A stretch of DNA of 64,000 bases from Pseudomonadota bacterium (GTDB lineage: Bacteria; Desulfobacterota; Desulfobulbia; Desulfobulbales; Desulfocapsaceae): NCBI GenBank assembly GCA_018817385.1, contig JAHIUA010000005.1, forward strand, positions 124,001 through 188,000, read 5' to 3'. The position numbers and the translations under genes are program-made. Numbering within the stretch: the stretch's first letter is position 1; each line of letters begins with the position of its first letter. Positions 9,396 through 18,106 of this stretch are shown one piece after another. The notes beneath the pieces are model-generated. The model saw nothing but the letters and a program-made list of their open reading frames with translations, searched no databases and was not told the DNA's origin.

Positions 9396-9862
9396 TGGCT
9401 AATATGTTATTTTTGAGAATGAATTGCCATTCATTAAAACATGGTTGTCAATTTTTTACTATAGGGAAAATCACTTGTTTTGCTGTCAGTGTTGAAAGAA
9501 AATTACCCAAAAACGAGGAGAACAGTCAAGTGAGAAGGGATGGCTAATGGTACTATTTTCTTCCTGAACGGTGCAGGAGGGGAGCTCATTTCTGAGCAAA
9601 AGATATATTTGCCCTTAGAATCGGGGGACTAAGCAGTTTCGTCCTTATTTTTTGTAAGGGCATTTTTGTATTTTTTCATTGCTCGCTACTCCCAATTGGG
9701 AGAGTGAACAACACATTGTCAGGGAGATGGCTCTTTTTTTTCTAAACATTTTCCAGATCGAGACCGATAAAGAAATGGTAGAATAGTAGCAGAGACTTCC
9801 CGGTCAAGGATGAACGGGGGCCTCACTCCTCTTTTTTTCGTGAAAGCCAGGGAGGGCCACAC
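9396..9862. other. Gene-free divergent regulatory region
   Basis: Between the riboswitch (minus) and the EF-hand-like gene (plus). AT-rich, with a minus-strand TTGACA at 9447-9452 but no well-spaced -10 that I can defend. A 14-bp palindrome CTCCCAATTGGGAG lies near 9690-9703. A possible sigma-28 site at 9743 is listed separately. Confidence 0.5.
9743..9770 (+). promoter_or_regulatory. Possible sigma-28 (FliA-type) promoter
   Basis: TAAACATT, 12 nt, ACCGATAA. The flagellar consensus is TAAAGTTT-N11-GCCGATAA, so the -10 matches 7 of 8 while the spacer is one base long. It lies about 90 bp upstream of the 9863 start. No flagellar gene is in the window. Confidence 0.3.
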
Positions 9863-10966
9863 ATGAAAATTGCAGATTCATCCGTTCTTTTATTTTCCCA
9901 AAGAGCATCCCTTGAACAAGACCAGAAACGTGAATCCCTGACCGTATGGGGGCCCGGGGAAGATCGGTCAACGACCACGAATAATCACGGTCATGGACCG
10001 AAAATTGAAGTCCCAAAAATGCTCTCTTCTCTCCAGAAGTCCGTTAACGTGTCGCTTTCTGAACAGGCCGTCAGGAGCAGGCCGGTAAAGGCGGTTGCAG
10101 AATCAATATCTGAAGACCAAGAAGTCATGGCCGATCTTAATATGAGAGTTTTGAAGACCATGATTGAGCGATTGACCGGAAAACCATTCCAGGTAATCTC
10201 TCCTCAGGCTGTCCAGGCTAAAAATAGTGAGCATGATCGAGATTCCGGGGCACAGGATATTCAGGCCGGTAATCAGGATATGGCTTCAGGGAGCCCCTCT
10301 GAAGGTGGATTGATTTATGATTATTATGAGTCCCATTACGAATATGAATCCACGACCTTTGATGCTTCAGGGAAAATTATCACCGAAGATGGGCAGGAAA
10401 TTGATTTTTCAGTGGCATTGAACATGACACGAGAATTTCTTTCGGAAGAGCAAATCAGTATTCGCGCCGGTGCTGCCCTGAAAGATCCCCTGGTGATCAA
10501 TTTTTCCGGACAGGCAGCGGAGCTGACCCAGACCAAGTTTTCGTTTGATATTGATAATGATGGGAGCAGAAATCAGATCTCTTTCTTACGGCCTGGAAGC
10601 GGCTTTCTGGCCCTTGATAAAAACGGAGATAAGCTTGTTAATAACGGTTCCGAGCTCTTTGGTCCTGAGAGTGGAAACGGTTTTCAAGATTTGGCAGCAT
10701 ATGACCTTGATGGCAATAAGTGGATAGATGAAAATGACTCTATCTATGACAAGTTACGTATCTGGACAAAAGACGCAGAGGGGAACGATACATTGTTTGC
10801 CCTTGGTGAAAAAGGAATTGGGGCCATTTATTTAGGTTCTGCTGCCAGCCTGTTTTCACTTAAGGATTCTCAGAACAGCCTGTTGGGGCAAGTACAGTCC
10901 ACCGGGATTTTTATCGGTGAAAATGAAGTGGCTGGCACTGTCCAACAGATAGACCTGGTTGCCTAA
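9863..10966 (+). CDS. Hypothetical protein with EF-hand-like calcium loops
   Basis: 367 residues, no signal peptide or membrane segment seen; GGGAGGG precedes the ATG. The first 200 residues are polar, Gln/Ser-rich and unrecognised. From about 228 the protein contains acidic loops resembling EF-hand/dockerin calcium sites: DIDNDGSRN, LDKNGDKLVNNGSELFG and YDLDGNKWIDENDSI. This C-terminal pattern recurs in large uncharacterised Gram-negative proteins, sometimes surface-associated. It stands alone between a possible sigma-28 promoter and a strong terminator, so it is probably monocistronic. The function is unknown; calcium binding is inferred from the loops only. Confidence 0.7.
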   Translation: MKIADSSVLLFSQRASLEQDQKRESLTVWGPGEDRSTTTNNHGHGPKIEVPKMLSSLQKSVNVSLSEQAVRSRPVKAVAESISEDQEVMADLNMRVLKTMIERLTGKPFQVISPQAVQAKNSEHDRDSGAQDIQAGNQDMASGSPSEGGLIYDYYESHYEYESTTFDASGKIITEDGQEIDFSVALNMTREFLSEEQISIRAGAALKDPLVINFSGQAAELTQTKFSFDIDNDGSRNQISFLRPGSGFLALDKNGDKLVNNGSELFGPESGNGFQDLAAYDLDGNKWIDENDSIYDKLRIWTKDAEGNDTLFALGEKGIGAIYLGSAASLFSLKDSQNSLLGQVQSTGIFIGENEVAGTVQQIDLVA

Positions 10967-11039
10967 CGATTGCCTTGATGTCGCTCTGCAGTACTTTGCA
11001 GAGGGGACTGTCGAAAGACGTGTCATTGTGAGAATGGGA

Positions 11040-11077
11040 AAAAGGCCAGAAGAGGATACTCCTCTTCTGGCCTTTTT
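11040..11077 (+). terminator. Intrinsic terminator after the EF-hand-like gene
   Basis: AAAGGCCAGAAGAGG (11041-11055) pairs perfectly with 11061-11075 around ATACT, followed by TTGTCTTTTT. The A-run on the other side may also serve the minus strand. Confidence 0.85.
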
Positions 11078-11222
11078 GTCTTTTTATACAAGATAGCGAT
11101 GGGGGAGAAGGGGCACCTGGCCCTAATCTCTTATAATACTTTTGGCCGACCCAGGTCGTTGCCCCTCCGCCTCTGTTTATTTCTTTTGAGAAGCCGGAGA
11201 TGGGGCTCGTTTCTGCAACGAA

Positions 11223-11408
11223 TCATGAGGAAGATTTCTTGTGGGTCACCACACCACTGAGTCCTACACATTCTTGGCAATATTTCTGGTCGGTGGATTT
11301 ACTCTGGCATTTGGGACAGTAGTTCTTGCCACATCCATGGCAGGCGTTGAGAGTGGATGCATCAACTGCTTTTTCACAGATCTGACAAGTTGCCTTTTTG
11401 GTCGTCAT
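11223..11408 (-). CDS. Small zinc-ribbon protein (61 aa)
   Basis: Contains four CxxC-type pairs (CQICEKAV, CHGCGKNYC, CPKCQSK, CQECVG), consistent with two zinc sites in a LIM/RING-like arrangement. ATG 11408 has GAGGTA at good spacing. No catalytic domain; the C-terminus is basic and serine-rich. It faces away from the nfeD operon and has no obvious partner. Probably a nucleic-acid- or protein-binding zinc ribbon; the specific role is unknown. Confidence 0.65.
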   Translation of the reverse strand: MTTKKATCQICEKAVDASTLNACHGCGKNYCPKCQSKSTDQKYCQECVGLSGVVTHKKSSS

Positions 11409-11687
11409 TGCTTACCTCATTGTGGAAGTTTCTTTTAATTCTATCATAATTCAATGTGATTCTGAATACATTTGTCACAAGAAAAGGTCTCTCCTGGTTT
11501 TCTCCATTGTCCCGTCTGTTTTTTTGCAAAAAGGACCATCAATACCTGTTCAGAAAGAAGAAACAGATTGGCAGGGGTGGTTCTCTAGTTATTTGCGAGA
11601 AAACATTTACCTGTTGTTGGTCGGGGTGATACAATGTTGTAGAGGTACTTTATTTCAAGCCTGATTCATTGGTAATGGAGAACGCGT

Positions 11688-13067
11688 ATGAAAAGTGAGC
11701 GATCTGCCAGTTTACGAACCCCTTTTTCGAACCTGAAAATTGTTCCTCTTTATTGTGTTCTCCTGCTCTTCTCTGTCCTCCCTCCTTCTCCAGCAGTTTC
11801 TGAAACAGCTGTTCTCCTGACTATTGAGGGTCCTATTGCCGGGGCTGTAAGTGATTATGTGACCAGAGGGCTTGAACTTGCTGCCAATGAACAGGCCGAG
11901 CTCGTAATCCTGGAGCTTGATACTCCCGGAGGCCTTGATGTCTCAATGCGGAATATTATCAAGGCCATACTCAATTCAGCTGTTCCTGTGGTCAGTTATG
12001 TGACACCCGAAGGAGCCAGGGCTGCCAGTGCCGGTACCTATATCCTCTATGCCAGCCATGTGGCAGCCATGGCACCCGCAACCAACCTGGGGGCTGCAAC
12101 CCCAGTCCAGATTGTAAAACTGCCTTTTGGTCTTGATCAGAACAAACCTTCTGGAGAGGAAAAGATTGAGTCAGCGGCAGGGCGGATGTCCCCTCTGCAG
12201 CAGAAGATCATTAATGATGCTGCCTCATATATCAAGTCCCTGGCAATGCGAAATCAGCGCAACCAGGAATGGGCGGAAGATGCTGTTCGTCACGGTGTCA
12301 GTCTCAATGCCGTCGAAGCCTTGGAAAAAAATGTTATTGATCTCATCGCAGTTGATATGACAGATCTGCTGAACCAGTTGCATGGTCGTGAAGTCCATAT
12401 TGGAGGGACCTCCCGGATCCTTGTTACCCAACACCTGGAAATAAGAGGTGTTGAACCAGATTGGCGGAACAGGTTACTTTCTGTCATTGCAGATCCGAAT
12501 GTCGCCTATCTCCTTCTGCTCATAGGATGCTACGGGTTGATTCTGGAGCTGGTTCACCCAGGTTTTGTCCTTCCAGGGGTGGTCGGGGCCATCTCTCTTC
12601 TCCTGGCCTTTTACGCTTTTCAGATTCTGCCGGTGAATTATAGCGGTCTTGCCCTGATTATTTGTGGCCTTGTCTTTATGATAGCCGAGGCATTTGTTCC
12701 CAGCTTCGGGGCCTTAGGGCTTGGAGGCATCATTGCCTTCGGCGTCGGTTCCGTCATGCTCCTTGATGAGAGCAGTCAGCGTATTTCTGTTGTTCTGATC
12801 ATTGCCACTGCCTTGTTTTCTGGTATGGCGCTGTTTCTGCTCATGTATAATGTTGTTCGTATACGAAACAAGCGGGGAGTTTGCGGAGATGGTGATTTGA
12901 TTGGCAGTATTGGGGAAGCGATCAATGACTTTGACAAATATGGGAATGGGCGTGTTTGGATTCATGGAGAATCATGGCGGGCTGTGGGCAGCTCTTCAAT
13001 CCAGAAGGGGCAGAAAGTCCGCATACAATCAAGGAAGGGACTGGAGTTTGAGGTAGGACCTGTATAA
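11688..13067 (+). CDS. nfeD: NfeD-family membrane serine protease (ClpP class)
   Basis: 459 residues. An N-terminal signal/anchor (about 18-38) is followed by a ClpP-like protease domain with candidate nucleophile Ser114 (RAASAGTY) and general-base Lys183 (SYIKSLA), matching the Ser-Lys dyad known from archaeal 1510-N protease. Four hydrophobic segments (about 265-390) and a C-terminal OB-fold NfeD domain follow. The slipin gene starts 21 bp downstream, the classic NfeD-stomatin pair in which the protease cleaves the stomatin partner. GGAGA precedes the ATG. Full length for the long NfeD1b type. Confidence 0.9.
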   Translation: MKSERSASLRTPFSNLKIVPLYCVLLLFSVLPPSPAVSETAVLLTIEGPIAGAVSDYVTRGLELAANEQAELVILELDTPGGLDVSMRNIIKAILNSAVPVVSYVTPEGARAASAGTYILYASHVAAMAPATNLGAATPVQIVKLPFGLDQNKPSGEEKIESAAGRMSPLQQKIINDAASYIKSLAMRNQRNQEWAEDAVRHGVSLNAVEALEKNVIDLIAVDMTDLLNQLHGREVHIGGTSRILVTQHLEIRGVEPDWRNRLLSVIADPNVAYLLLLIGCYGLILELVHPGFVLPGVVGAISLLLAFYAFQILPVNYSGLALIICGLVFMIAEAFVPSFGALGLGGIIAFGVGSVMLLDESSQRISVVLIIATALFSGMALFLLMYNVVRIRNKRGVCGDGDLIGSIGEAINDFDKYGNGRVWIHGESWRAVGSSSIQKGQKVRIQSRKGLEFEVGPV

Positions 13068-13088
13068 TACTTTTTCTGGGAGGCAATT

Positions 13089-13856
13089 ATGATAGTCGCA
13101 CCTATTGTTGTACCGGTTGTCTTGTTACTGTTGCTCGTTGTCTTTTCGTTACGGATCGTCACTGAGTATGAGAGACTGGTGGTCTTTTTTTTAGGACGTT
13201 TTCAGGTCGTCAAGGGACCAGGCTTGCGTATGGTCATTCCCGGTATTCAACAAGCAAGCAGGGTGGATCTGCGGGTGATCACCATGGATGTCCCCAGTCA
13301 GGATGTTATTTCTAAAGATAATGTGACGGTCAAGGTCAATGCCGTACTCTATTTTCGGGTGGTAGATCCGGAGAGAGCCATTATTCAGGTGGAAGATTAT
13401 CTGAATGCTACCAGCCAGCTCGCCCAGACGACACTTCGTTCCGTACTTGGCCAGCATGAGCTGGATGAGATGTTATCCGAAAGGGAAAAAATGAATGCCG
13501 ATCTCCAGGAAATAATTGATAAACAGTCGGATGCCTGGGGCATCAAGGTAACCAATGTTGAGATCAAACATGTGGATCTTAATGAGAATATGATCAGAGT
13601 CATTGCCAAACAGGCAGAGGCCGAGCGAGAGAGAAGGGCCAAAATCATCCATGCCGAGGGGGAACTGCAGGCCTCTGAGAAATTGCTGGCTGCAGCCAAT
13701 GTTATTTCAAAAAATCCGCAGGCTATGCAGTTGAGATATCTTCAGACCTTAAACGATATCTCAACCGATAAAAATTCAACGACCATCGTCTTTCCCTTAC
13801 CCATAGATTTCATCAAAGGGTTGGTGCAGACCCAAAAGGACAGGGACTCTCTCTGA
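13089..13856 (+). CDS. Slipin / stomatin-like SPFH protein
   Basis: 255 residues with one N-terminal membrane helix (about 3-22), then the SPFH/Band 7 domain ([33 protein letters not shown]) and a coiled coil rich in Ala/Glu ([16 protein letters not shown]). GGGAGG lies 6 bp before the ATG. Predicted oligomeric membrane scaffold in the cytoplasmic membrane, acting with the upstream NfeD. The C-terminal hydrophobic segment ([16 protein letters not shown]) matches the region cleaved by NfeD protease in archaeal stomatin. Confidence 0.9.
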   Translation: MIVAPIVVPVVLLLLLVVFSLRIVTEYERLVVFFLGRFQVVKGPGLRMVIPGIQQASRVDLRVITMDVPSQDVISKDNVTVKVNAVLYFRVVDPERAIIQVEDYLNATSQLAQTTLRSVLGQHELDEMLSEREKMNADLQEIIDKQSDAWGIKVTNVEIKHVDLNENMIRVIAKQAEAERERRAKIIHAEGELQASEKLLAAANVISKNPQAMQLRYLQTLNDISTDKNSTTIVFPLPIDFIKGLVQTQKDRDSL

Positions 13857-13884
13857 GAAGAGCCTTTTTTCTTACCTTTTTGCC

Positions 13885-14048
13885 AGGCGTCCGTTGGAGT
13901 TAGAGAATCGTAGCGAAAACTAGAGAAATAAAGAATGGATTTGCATGGAGTTGAGGCGAATAGCAGGACTCTTAAACGAAAATCCGTGGAAATATGGGCC
14001 GATTTGTCAAATTTGCAGCAGATTTATGTCTAAGTCCGACAGGCTCCC
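13885..14048 (+). repeat. MITE-like inverted-repeat element, copy 1 (164 bp)
   Basis: Same length as, and closely similar along its whole length to, the reverse complement of 58485-58648. The right end (TCTAAGTCCGACAGGCTCC) is intact, while the left end (AGGCGTCCGTTGGAGTTAGA) has diverged from the AGGAGTCTGTCGGATTTAGA of copy 2. Shared internal blocks include GAGGCGAATAGCAGG and ATATGGGCCGATTTGTC. No coding capacity, so any movement would need a transposase in trans. Confidence 0.85.
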
Positions 14049-14194
14049 AGGTTGCAAAGGGATGGGGGAAATAGGGAGAAGGTGACTGGAATTGGTTTGT
14101 TATAATTGCTCGATTTAAGAAAAAATGCCCCTTCTCTGACAAGGTTCCAGGAAGAACCCTATGGGAAAAGTCGATGCCATAAGAGGGCACTGTC

Positions 14195-14243
14195 GAAAAA
14201 AAAACAGAGCCAGTCAGAAAAAGCATCTCCTGGCTGGCTCTGT
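14195..14243 (-). terminator. Intrinsic terminator of hsp20
   Basis: Minus strand: ACAGAGCCAGCCAG pairs with CTGACTGGCTCTGT (one G-U) and is followed by nine T. It lies 70 bp past the hsp20 stop. Confidence 0.85.
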
Positions 14244-14312
14244 CAAGTGTATGAGTGAGCAACAGCATCTTGGAGCTGCAACCCTTCTATTTTTACTTAC
14301 CTGAAAATGGAC

Positions 14313-14765
14313 CTATTTTATTGTAATCTGTGCAGCCTTTTTCGACTTCTTGGATTTTGGAATATTCAGAGTCAGCACTCCTTTTTTAAAGGAGGCCTCA
14401 ATTTTGTCATTCTCAACCTCCACCGGCAAACGCAGAGAGCGATAAAAAGAACCGCTGTGCCGTTCAATGGTGTGATACTGTTTGTCTTTCTTTTCTTTTT
14501 CTTCTTTCTTTTCCCCTTTGATAATGAGGAGATCTCCGTCCAGTGAAATTTTGATATCTTCTTTATCCATGCCGGGCAGGTCTGCGACAATTTCAATGGC
14601 CTTGTCGCTCTCACTGACATCCAGGCGCGGACTCCAACTCAGGCCGGCATCCTTGTCCAGGTTGTGGAAGGGGAATTCGAACCACATTTTTTTGACCATA
14701 TCTTCCATTTCTGAAAATGGGTTCTGTAATTCACCGCGCCGTTTTAAAGGTAACAAGTCAAACAT
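14313..14765 (-). CDS. Hsp20 / alpha-crystallin small heat-shock protein
   Basis: 150 residues, typical length. The alpha-crystallin domain spans about 45-140, with the characteristic GVLTLNIPKS and the C-terminal I-x-I motif (ITI). ADLPGMDKEDIKI is the standard beta-strand signature. A Lys/Glu-rich insert (KGEKKEEKEKKDKQ) sits in the dimer loop. A strong GGAGGAG Shine-Dalgarno precedes the ATG. ATP-independent holdase in the cytoplasm. An imperfect inverted repeat lies 69 bp upstream and could be an operator. Confidence 0.93.
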   Translation of the reverse strand: MFDLLPLKRRGELQNPFSEMEDMVKKMWFEFPFHNLDKDAGLSWSPRLDVSESDKAIEIVADLPGMDKEDIKISLDGDLLIIKGEKKEEKEKKDKQYHTIERHSGSFYRSLRLPVEVENDKIEASFKKGVLTLNIPKSKKSKKAAQITIK

Positions 14766-14833
14766 AACATCTCCTCCTTCCTACAAATAAATAGAGACCG
14801 GTCGGGTTCGCTTTCTCCCGGCAGGTTGGGATT

Positions 14834-14859
14834 TACGAAACAGTTACAGCTGTTCCGTA
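14834..14859. promoter_or_regulatory. Inverted repeat upstream of hsp20, possible operator
   Basis: TACGAAACAG, 6 nt, CTGTTCCGTA: nine of ten positions pair. It lies between the acyl-CoA ligase stop and hsp20 and has no T-run on either strand, so it is more likely a protein-binding site or mRNA hairpin than a terminator. It does not match the CIRCE element as I know it. Confidence 0.35.
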
Positions 14860-14873
14860 AAAATAACTATTGC

Positions 14874-16589
14874 TCAACCGTAGTTGTTTTTCGTATGTTC
14901 CAGTTCTTCGCTGGCAATTTTCCGCATTTTAAATTTTTGTAGTTTACCGGTTACTGTCATGGGAAAGGTGTCGACGAATTTAATATAATGAGGAACTTTG
15001 AAATGGGCAAGTTGTTTCCGTAAAAAAGTCCTTAGTTCTTCATGGCTTATCTTGTTTCCAGGGTGCAATTTGATCCAGGCCGCGATCTCTTCGCCCCAAT
15101 ATGGATCAGGCACCGCAAAAACTGCAGCTTCGGCTATTCCCGGATGAGTATAAAGACACTCTTCAATTTCCCGGGGATATATGTTTTCTCCTCCTCGGAT
15201 TATCATATCTTTTAACCTTCCGGTTATACGCAGATACCCCTCATTATCCATGGCTCCAAGATCACCGGAATGGAGCCATCCCTTCGGGTCAATGGCCTTG
15301 GCAGTTGCTTCTGGATCTCGGTAATATCCCAGCATGAGATGATAACCGCGAAAGCATATTTCGCCGGTGATTCCTGGTTTGACAAGTACGTCGGTGCCTG
15401 TGTCCACCACCTTCACCTCTTGGTGGGGGAGGTTGCGGCCCACGGTTTCGGTCCGATGCTGGAACGTGTCATCGGGTTCGGTGAGATGGGTCAAGGGTGA
15501 GGCCTCGGTTTCTCCATAGCCGATGAGGATCTGGGAACAGTGCATTTCTTTTATGACACGTTGCATGAGGGTGGGAGGACAGGGGGCACCTGCCATGATT
15601 CCAGTGCGGAGACTTGAGAGGGTATATTTTGAGAAATCGGGGTGATCCAGTTCGGCAATAAACATGGTCGGCACCCCGTGCACGGCGGTACAGCTTTCCC
15701 GCTCTATGGCCAGAAGTACGGCCTCCGCATCAAAATGAGGAGAGGGGATGACGAGACAGGCCCCGCGACAAAAGCAGAGAAGACTTGCCAGCACCGTGCC
15801 GAAACAATGGTAAAAGGGGACTGGGACGCAGAGCCTGTCTTTACTGGTGAAGCGCATAGTCTCAGCAGTGAACCAGGCGTTATTCACTATATTGTGGTGG
15901 GAGAGGGTCACGGCCTTGGGTCTCCCGGTGGTCCCGGAGGTGAATTGAATGTTTGCTGGATCGTGTGGGGACTGGCTGGACTGTCGCCGTTGAAGCGCCT
16001 GTTTGCTGATGCCCTTGCCAGCCTCAATGACCTCTTGCCAAAGAAGAAAACCGGGCGTTGGTCTGGAGGTGGTCAAGGGATCGTTGGGATCGTAAAGGGC
16101 CAGGGTACGTAATTTGGGAAGGATAGGAGTGTTGATTTCAGTTGATTGGTACAGTATTGCTCCGGGCAGGATTTGAAGGAGTGTCTGGATATAATCATTC
16201 TGACGAAATTTTGGGATAAGAAAGAGGATTTCAACCTCTGCCAGTTCCAGGGCAAAAGCAAGTTCGGCCCCAGTATAGGCAGGATTGATATTGACCAGCA
16301 CGGCGCCGACTCGGGCACAGGCCAATTGAACCAACAGCCATTGCACGTTATTGGTGGACCAGATGCCGATCTTTGCGCCTCTTGCCACACCGATTGCCAG
16401 CAATCCGCAAGCGAGCAGGTCTACCTGGGCGTTGAACTCACTGTAGTGCAAACGGATTTTTTGGGGGAGAGAAACTACGGCTTCTGAATCCGGAAAGAGA
16501 TTGCAGACTTCGACAAATTTCTGGTCTACTGTCTGCTGCAGGAGCGGACTGTCCGAATCGTGTCGGTACCAGCTGATATCAAGTTTCAT
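14874..16589 (-). CDS. Acyl-CoA synthetase (AMP-binding, ACSF2/FadD-like)
   Basis: 571 residues. The P-loop FTSGTTGRPKAVTLSH, the A5 motif GYGETEAS, the SGDLG plus RLKDMIIRGGENIYP hinge and the C-terminal catalytic lysine region PMTVTGKLQKF are all present, so it should be active. It forms acyl-CoA from a fatty or aryl acid, ATP and CoA. Sequence character resembles ACSF2-type medium-chain acyl-CoA ligases rather than acetyl-CoA synthetase; the exact substrate cannot be read from sequence. The start has no strong Shine-Dalgarno. Neighbours give no pathway clue. Confidence 0.88.
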   Translation of the reverse strand: MKLDISWYRHDSDSPLLQQTVDQKFVEVCNLFPDSEAVVSLPQKIRLHYSEFNAQVDLLACGLLAIGVARGAKIGIWSTNNVQWLLVQLACARVGAVLVNINPAYTGAELAFALELAEVEILFLIPKFRQNDYIQTLLQILPGAILYQSTEINTPILPKLRTLALYDPNDPLTTSRPTPGFLLWQEVIEAGKGISKQALQRRQSSQSPHDPANIQFTSGTTGRPKAVTLSHHNIVNNAWFTAETMRFTSKDRLCVPVPFYHCFGTVLASLLCFCRGACLVIPSPHFDAEAVLLAIERESCTAVHGVPTMFIAELDHPDFSKYTLSSLRTGIMAGAPCPPTLMQRVIKEMHCSQILIGYGETEASPLTHLTEPDDTFQHRTETVGRNLPHQEVKVVDTGTDVLVKPGITGEICFRGYHLMLGYYRDPEATAKAIDPKGWLHSGDLGAMDNEGYLRITGRLKDMIIRGGENIYPREIEECLYTHPGIAEAAVFAVPDPYWGEEIAAWIKLHPGNKISHEELRTFLRKQLAHFKVPHYIKFVDTFPMTVTGKLQKFKMRKIASEELEHTKNNYG

Positions 16590-16758
16590 AGAAGATGGTA
16601 TTCCCGTAGTTTTCTACTCCGGTCTGGATTTCTCCAATGACTCTATTCTGTCGTTGGGGTGAAAAGGGCCATGAAAATGGCTTTGTTGTTTTTGCTATTC
16701 GTTCCCGAAAGGTTTTTGTTGGGAGAGATGAACAAGACTTTTCTTCTTCTTGAATTAA

Positions 16759-17871
16759 TCAAAAAAGAGACCAACGTCGATTTTTCATTGCTGCTTTGAG
16801 TCGTGTCTGGGCAAGGTTGAGGGCAACTTTTCGTGGCATAATTCTTGAACGGACCGATTGCTCAAGAACTCTCTTGCTGTTGTCGCGAATTTTTTCAGCA
16901 ATGGTCTGGAGGGCCACCGTCTCAGTTCCTCCATGATATTCAACGGCTGCACAAATCACTCCCCCGGCATTGGCTATAAAATCCGGAACAACCAGGATGC
17001 CTCTCTGGTGCAGGATCTCCTCTGCTTCTTCGGTAAAGGGAATATTTGCACCCTGGGCAACCAGTTTTGCCTTGAGGCGATGGACGTTGTCTTTGTGGAT
17101 GACATCCGGTCTGGCCGCAGGAATCCAGATCTCACATTCCATATCAATGACAGCATCTCGGTCGAGCTTTTGTCCCTGACTGGAATCGCCAAGGCCTCCC
17201 CCTTTGCTCTTCAGAGATACAAGCTCATCGAGGTCAAGTCCGTCTGCGTGGTAGAGTGATCCACTAGAATCTGCGGCTCCGACCAGTACAGCTCCCTTGG
17301 CCACAAGATTACGGGCAGCATGGATGCCTACCGAACCGAATCCCTGGACAACAAGTCGTGCACCCTGGAGAACAATGTCACTGTATTCCAGGGCCACATC
17401 AACGGCGTGGTAGAGGCCATAGCCGGTGGCGCCGATTTCATCAAGGGGAATACCTCCAATCTCACGAGGCAGACCGACAGCCCGTTGAATTTCATCATGG
17501 ACCCAGGCCATGCATTGTTCGTCGGTGCCCATATCAGGTCCAGGAATGTATGCTGTTTCATTGCGGATGGAACAGGCAAACGCACGGATCAATCGTTCTT
17601 TTTCCTCAGTGGAAATCCGGGGATCGGCATTGATAACAGCTTTTCCCCCTCCATGGCGCAGGCCTGCAGCTGCATTTTTCAAGGTCATGGCCCTGGCCAG
17701 CCTTACCGCTTCGAGGACGGTAACATCAGGTGCTATGCGGATTCCACCAATGGATGGGCCAACAGCGACATTGTCAATAACGAGAATGGCCTTCAGGCCG
17801 GTAACGGGTTCGTAAATATGGATGATTTTAAAAGGACCAAGTTCATTAGACATGTCAAAAAGATCCTTCAT
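16759..17871 (-). CDS. Glu/Leu/Phe/Val dehydrogenase
   Basis: 370 residues from ATG 17871, chosen because TTGGAG lies just upstream; a reading four codons longer would start at that TTG. The dimerisation/catalytic domain carries the active-site lysine (LRHGGGKAVI, Lys77) and PGPDMGTDEQCMAWVHDE. The Rossmann domain follows (VVQGFGSVGIHAARNL), then NPxD-type contacts in VPDFIANAGGV. Oxidative deamination of an amino acid, or the reverse. The short length and sequence fit the leucine/glutamate-like clade rather than hexameric GdhA. Amino-acid specificity is unresolved. Confidence 0.88.
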   Translation of the reverse strand: MKDLFDMSNELGPFKIIHIYEPVTGLKAILVIDNVAVGPSIGGIRIAPDVTVLEAVRLARAMTLKNAAAGLRHGGGKAVINADPRISTEEKERLIRAFACSIRNETAYIPGPDMGTDEQCMAWVHDEIQRAVGLPREIGGIPLDEIGATGYGLYHAVDVALEYSDIVLQGARLVVQGFGSVGIHAARNLVAKGAVLVGAADSSGSLYHADGLDLDELVSLKSKGGGLGDSSQGQKLDRDAVIDMECEIWIPAARPDVIHKDNVHRLKAKLVAQGANIPFTEEAEEILHQRGILVVPDFIANAGGVICAAVEYHGGTETVALQTIAEKIRDNSKRVLEQSVRSRIMPRKVALNLAQTRLKAAMKNRRWSLF

Positions 17872-18106
17872 GCAATGCTCCAATGGTCAGGCAGGGATAA
17901 GACTCTAAGTTATTCTCTTATATTATATAGTAGCACTGCCTCCCGGGTCAAGGAGATAAAAAATGAATACCAGTCAGCTGTCGCGATGTAGATTGTCTCT
18001 TTTCTTTCTGAGATTCAGTATGATAACATGATAACAAAAAAAGAATATTGTTCATCTTCAAACACCCATCAAATGCTCCCGTATGGAGAATAACCTAAGG
18101 AGAGAC

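Larger units (their letters stand above)
13857..14312. other. Convergent gene-free stretch holding a MITE-like repeat and a terminator
   Basis: No gene. Contains the 164-bp repeat (13885-14048), a terminator for the minus-strand hsp20 (14195-14243), and between them an AT-rich piece without recognisable content. Confidence 0.6.
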
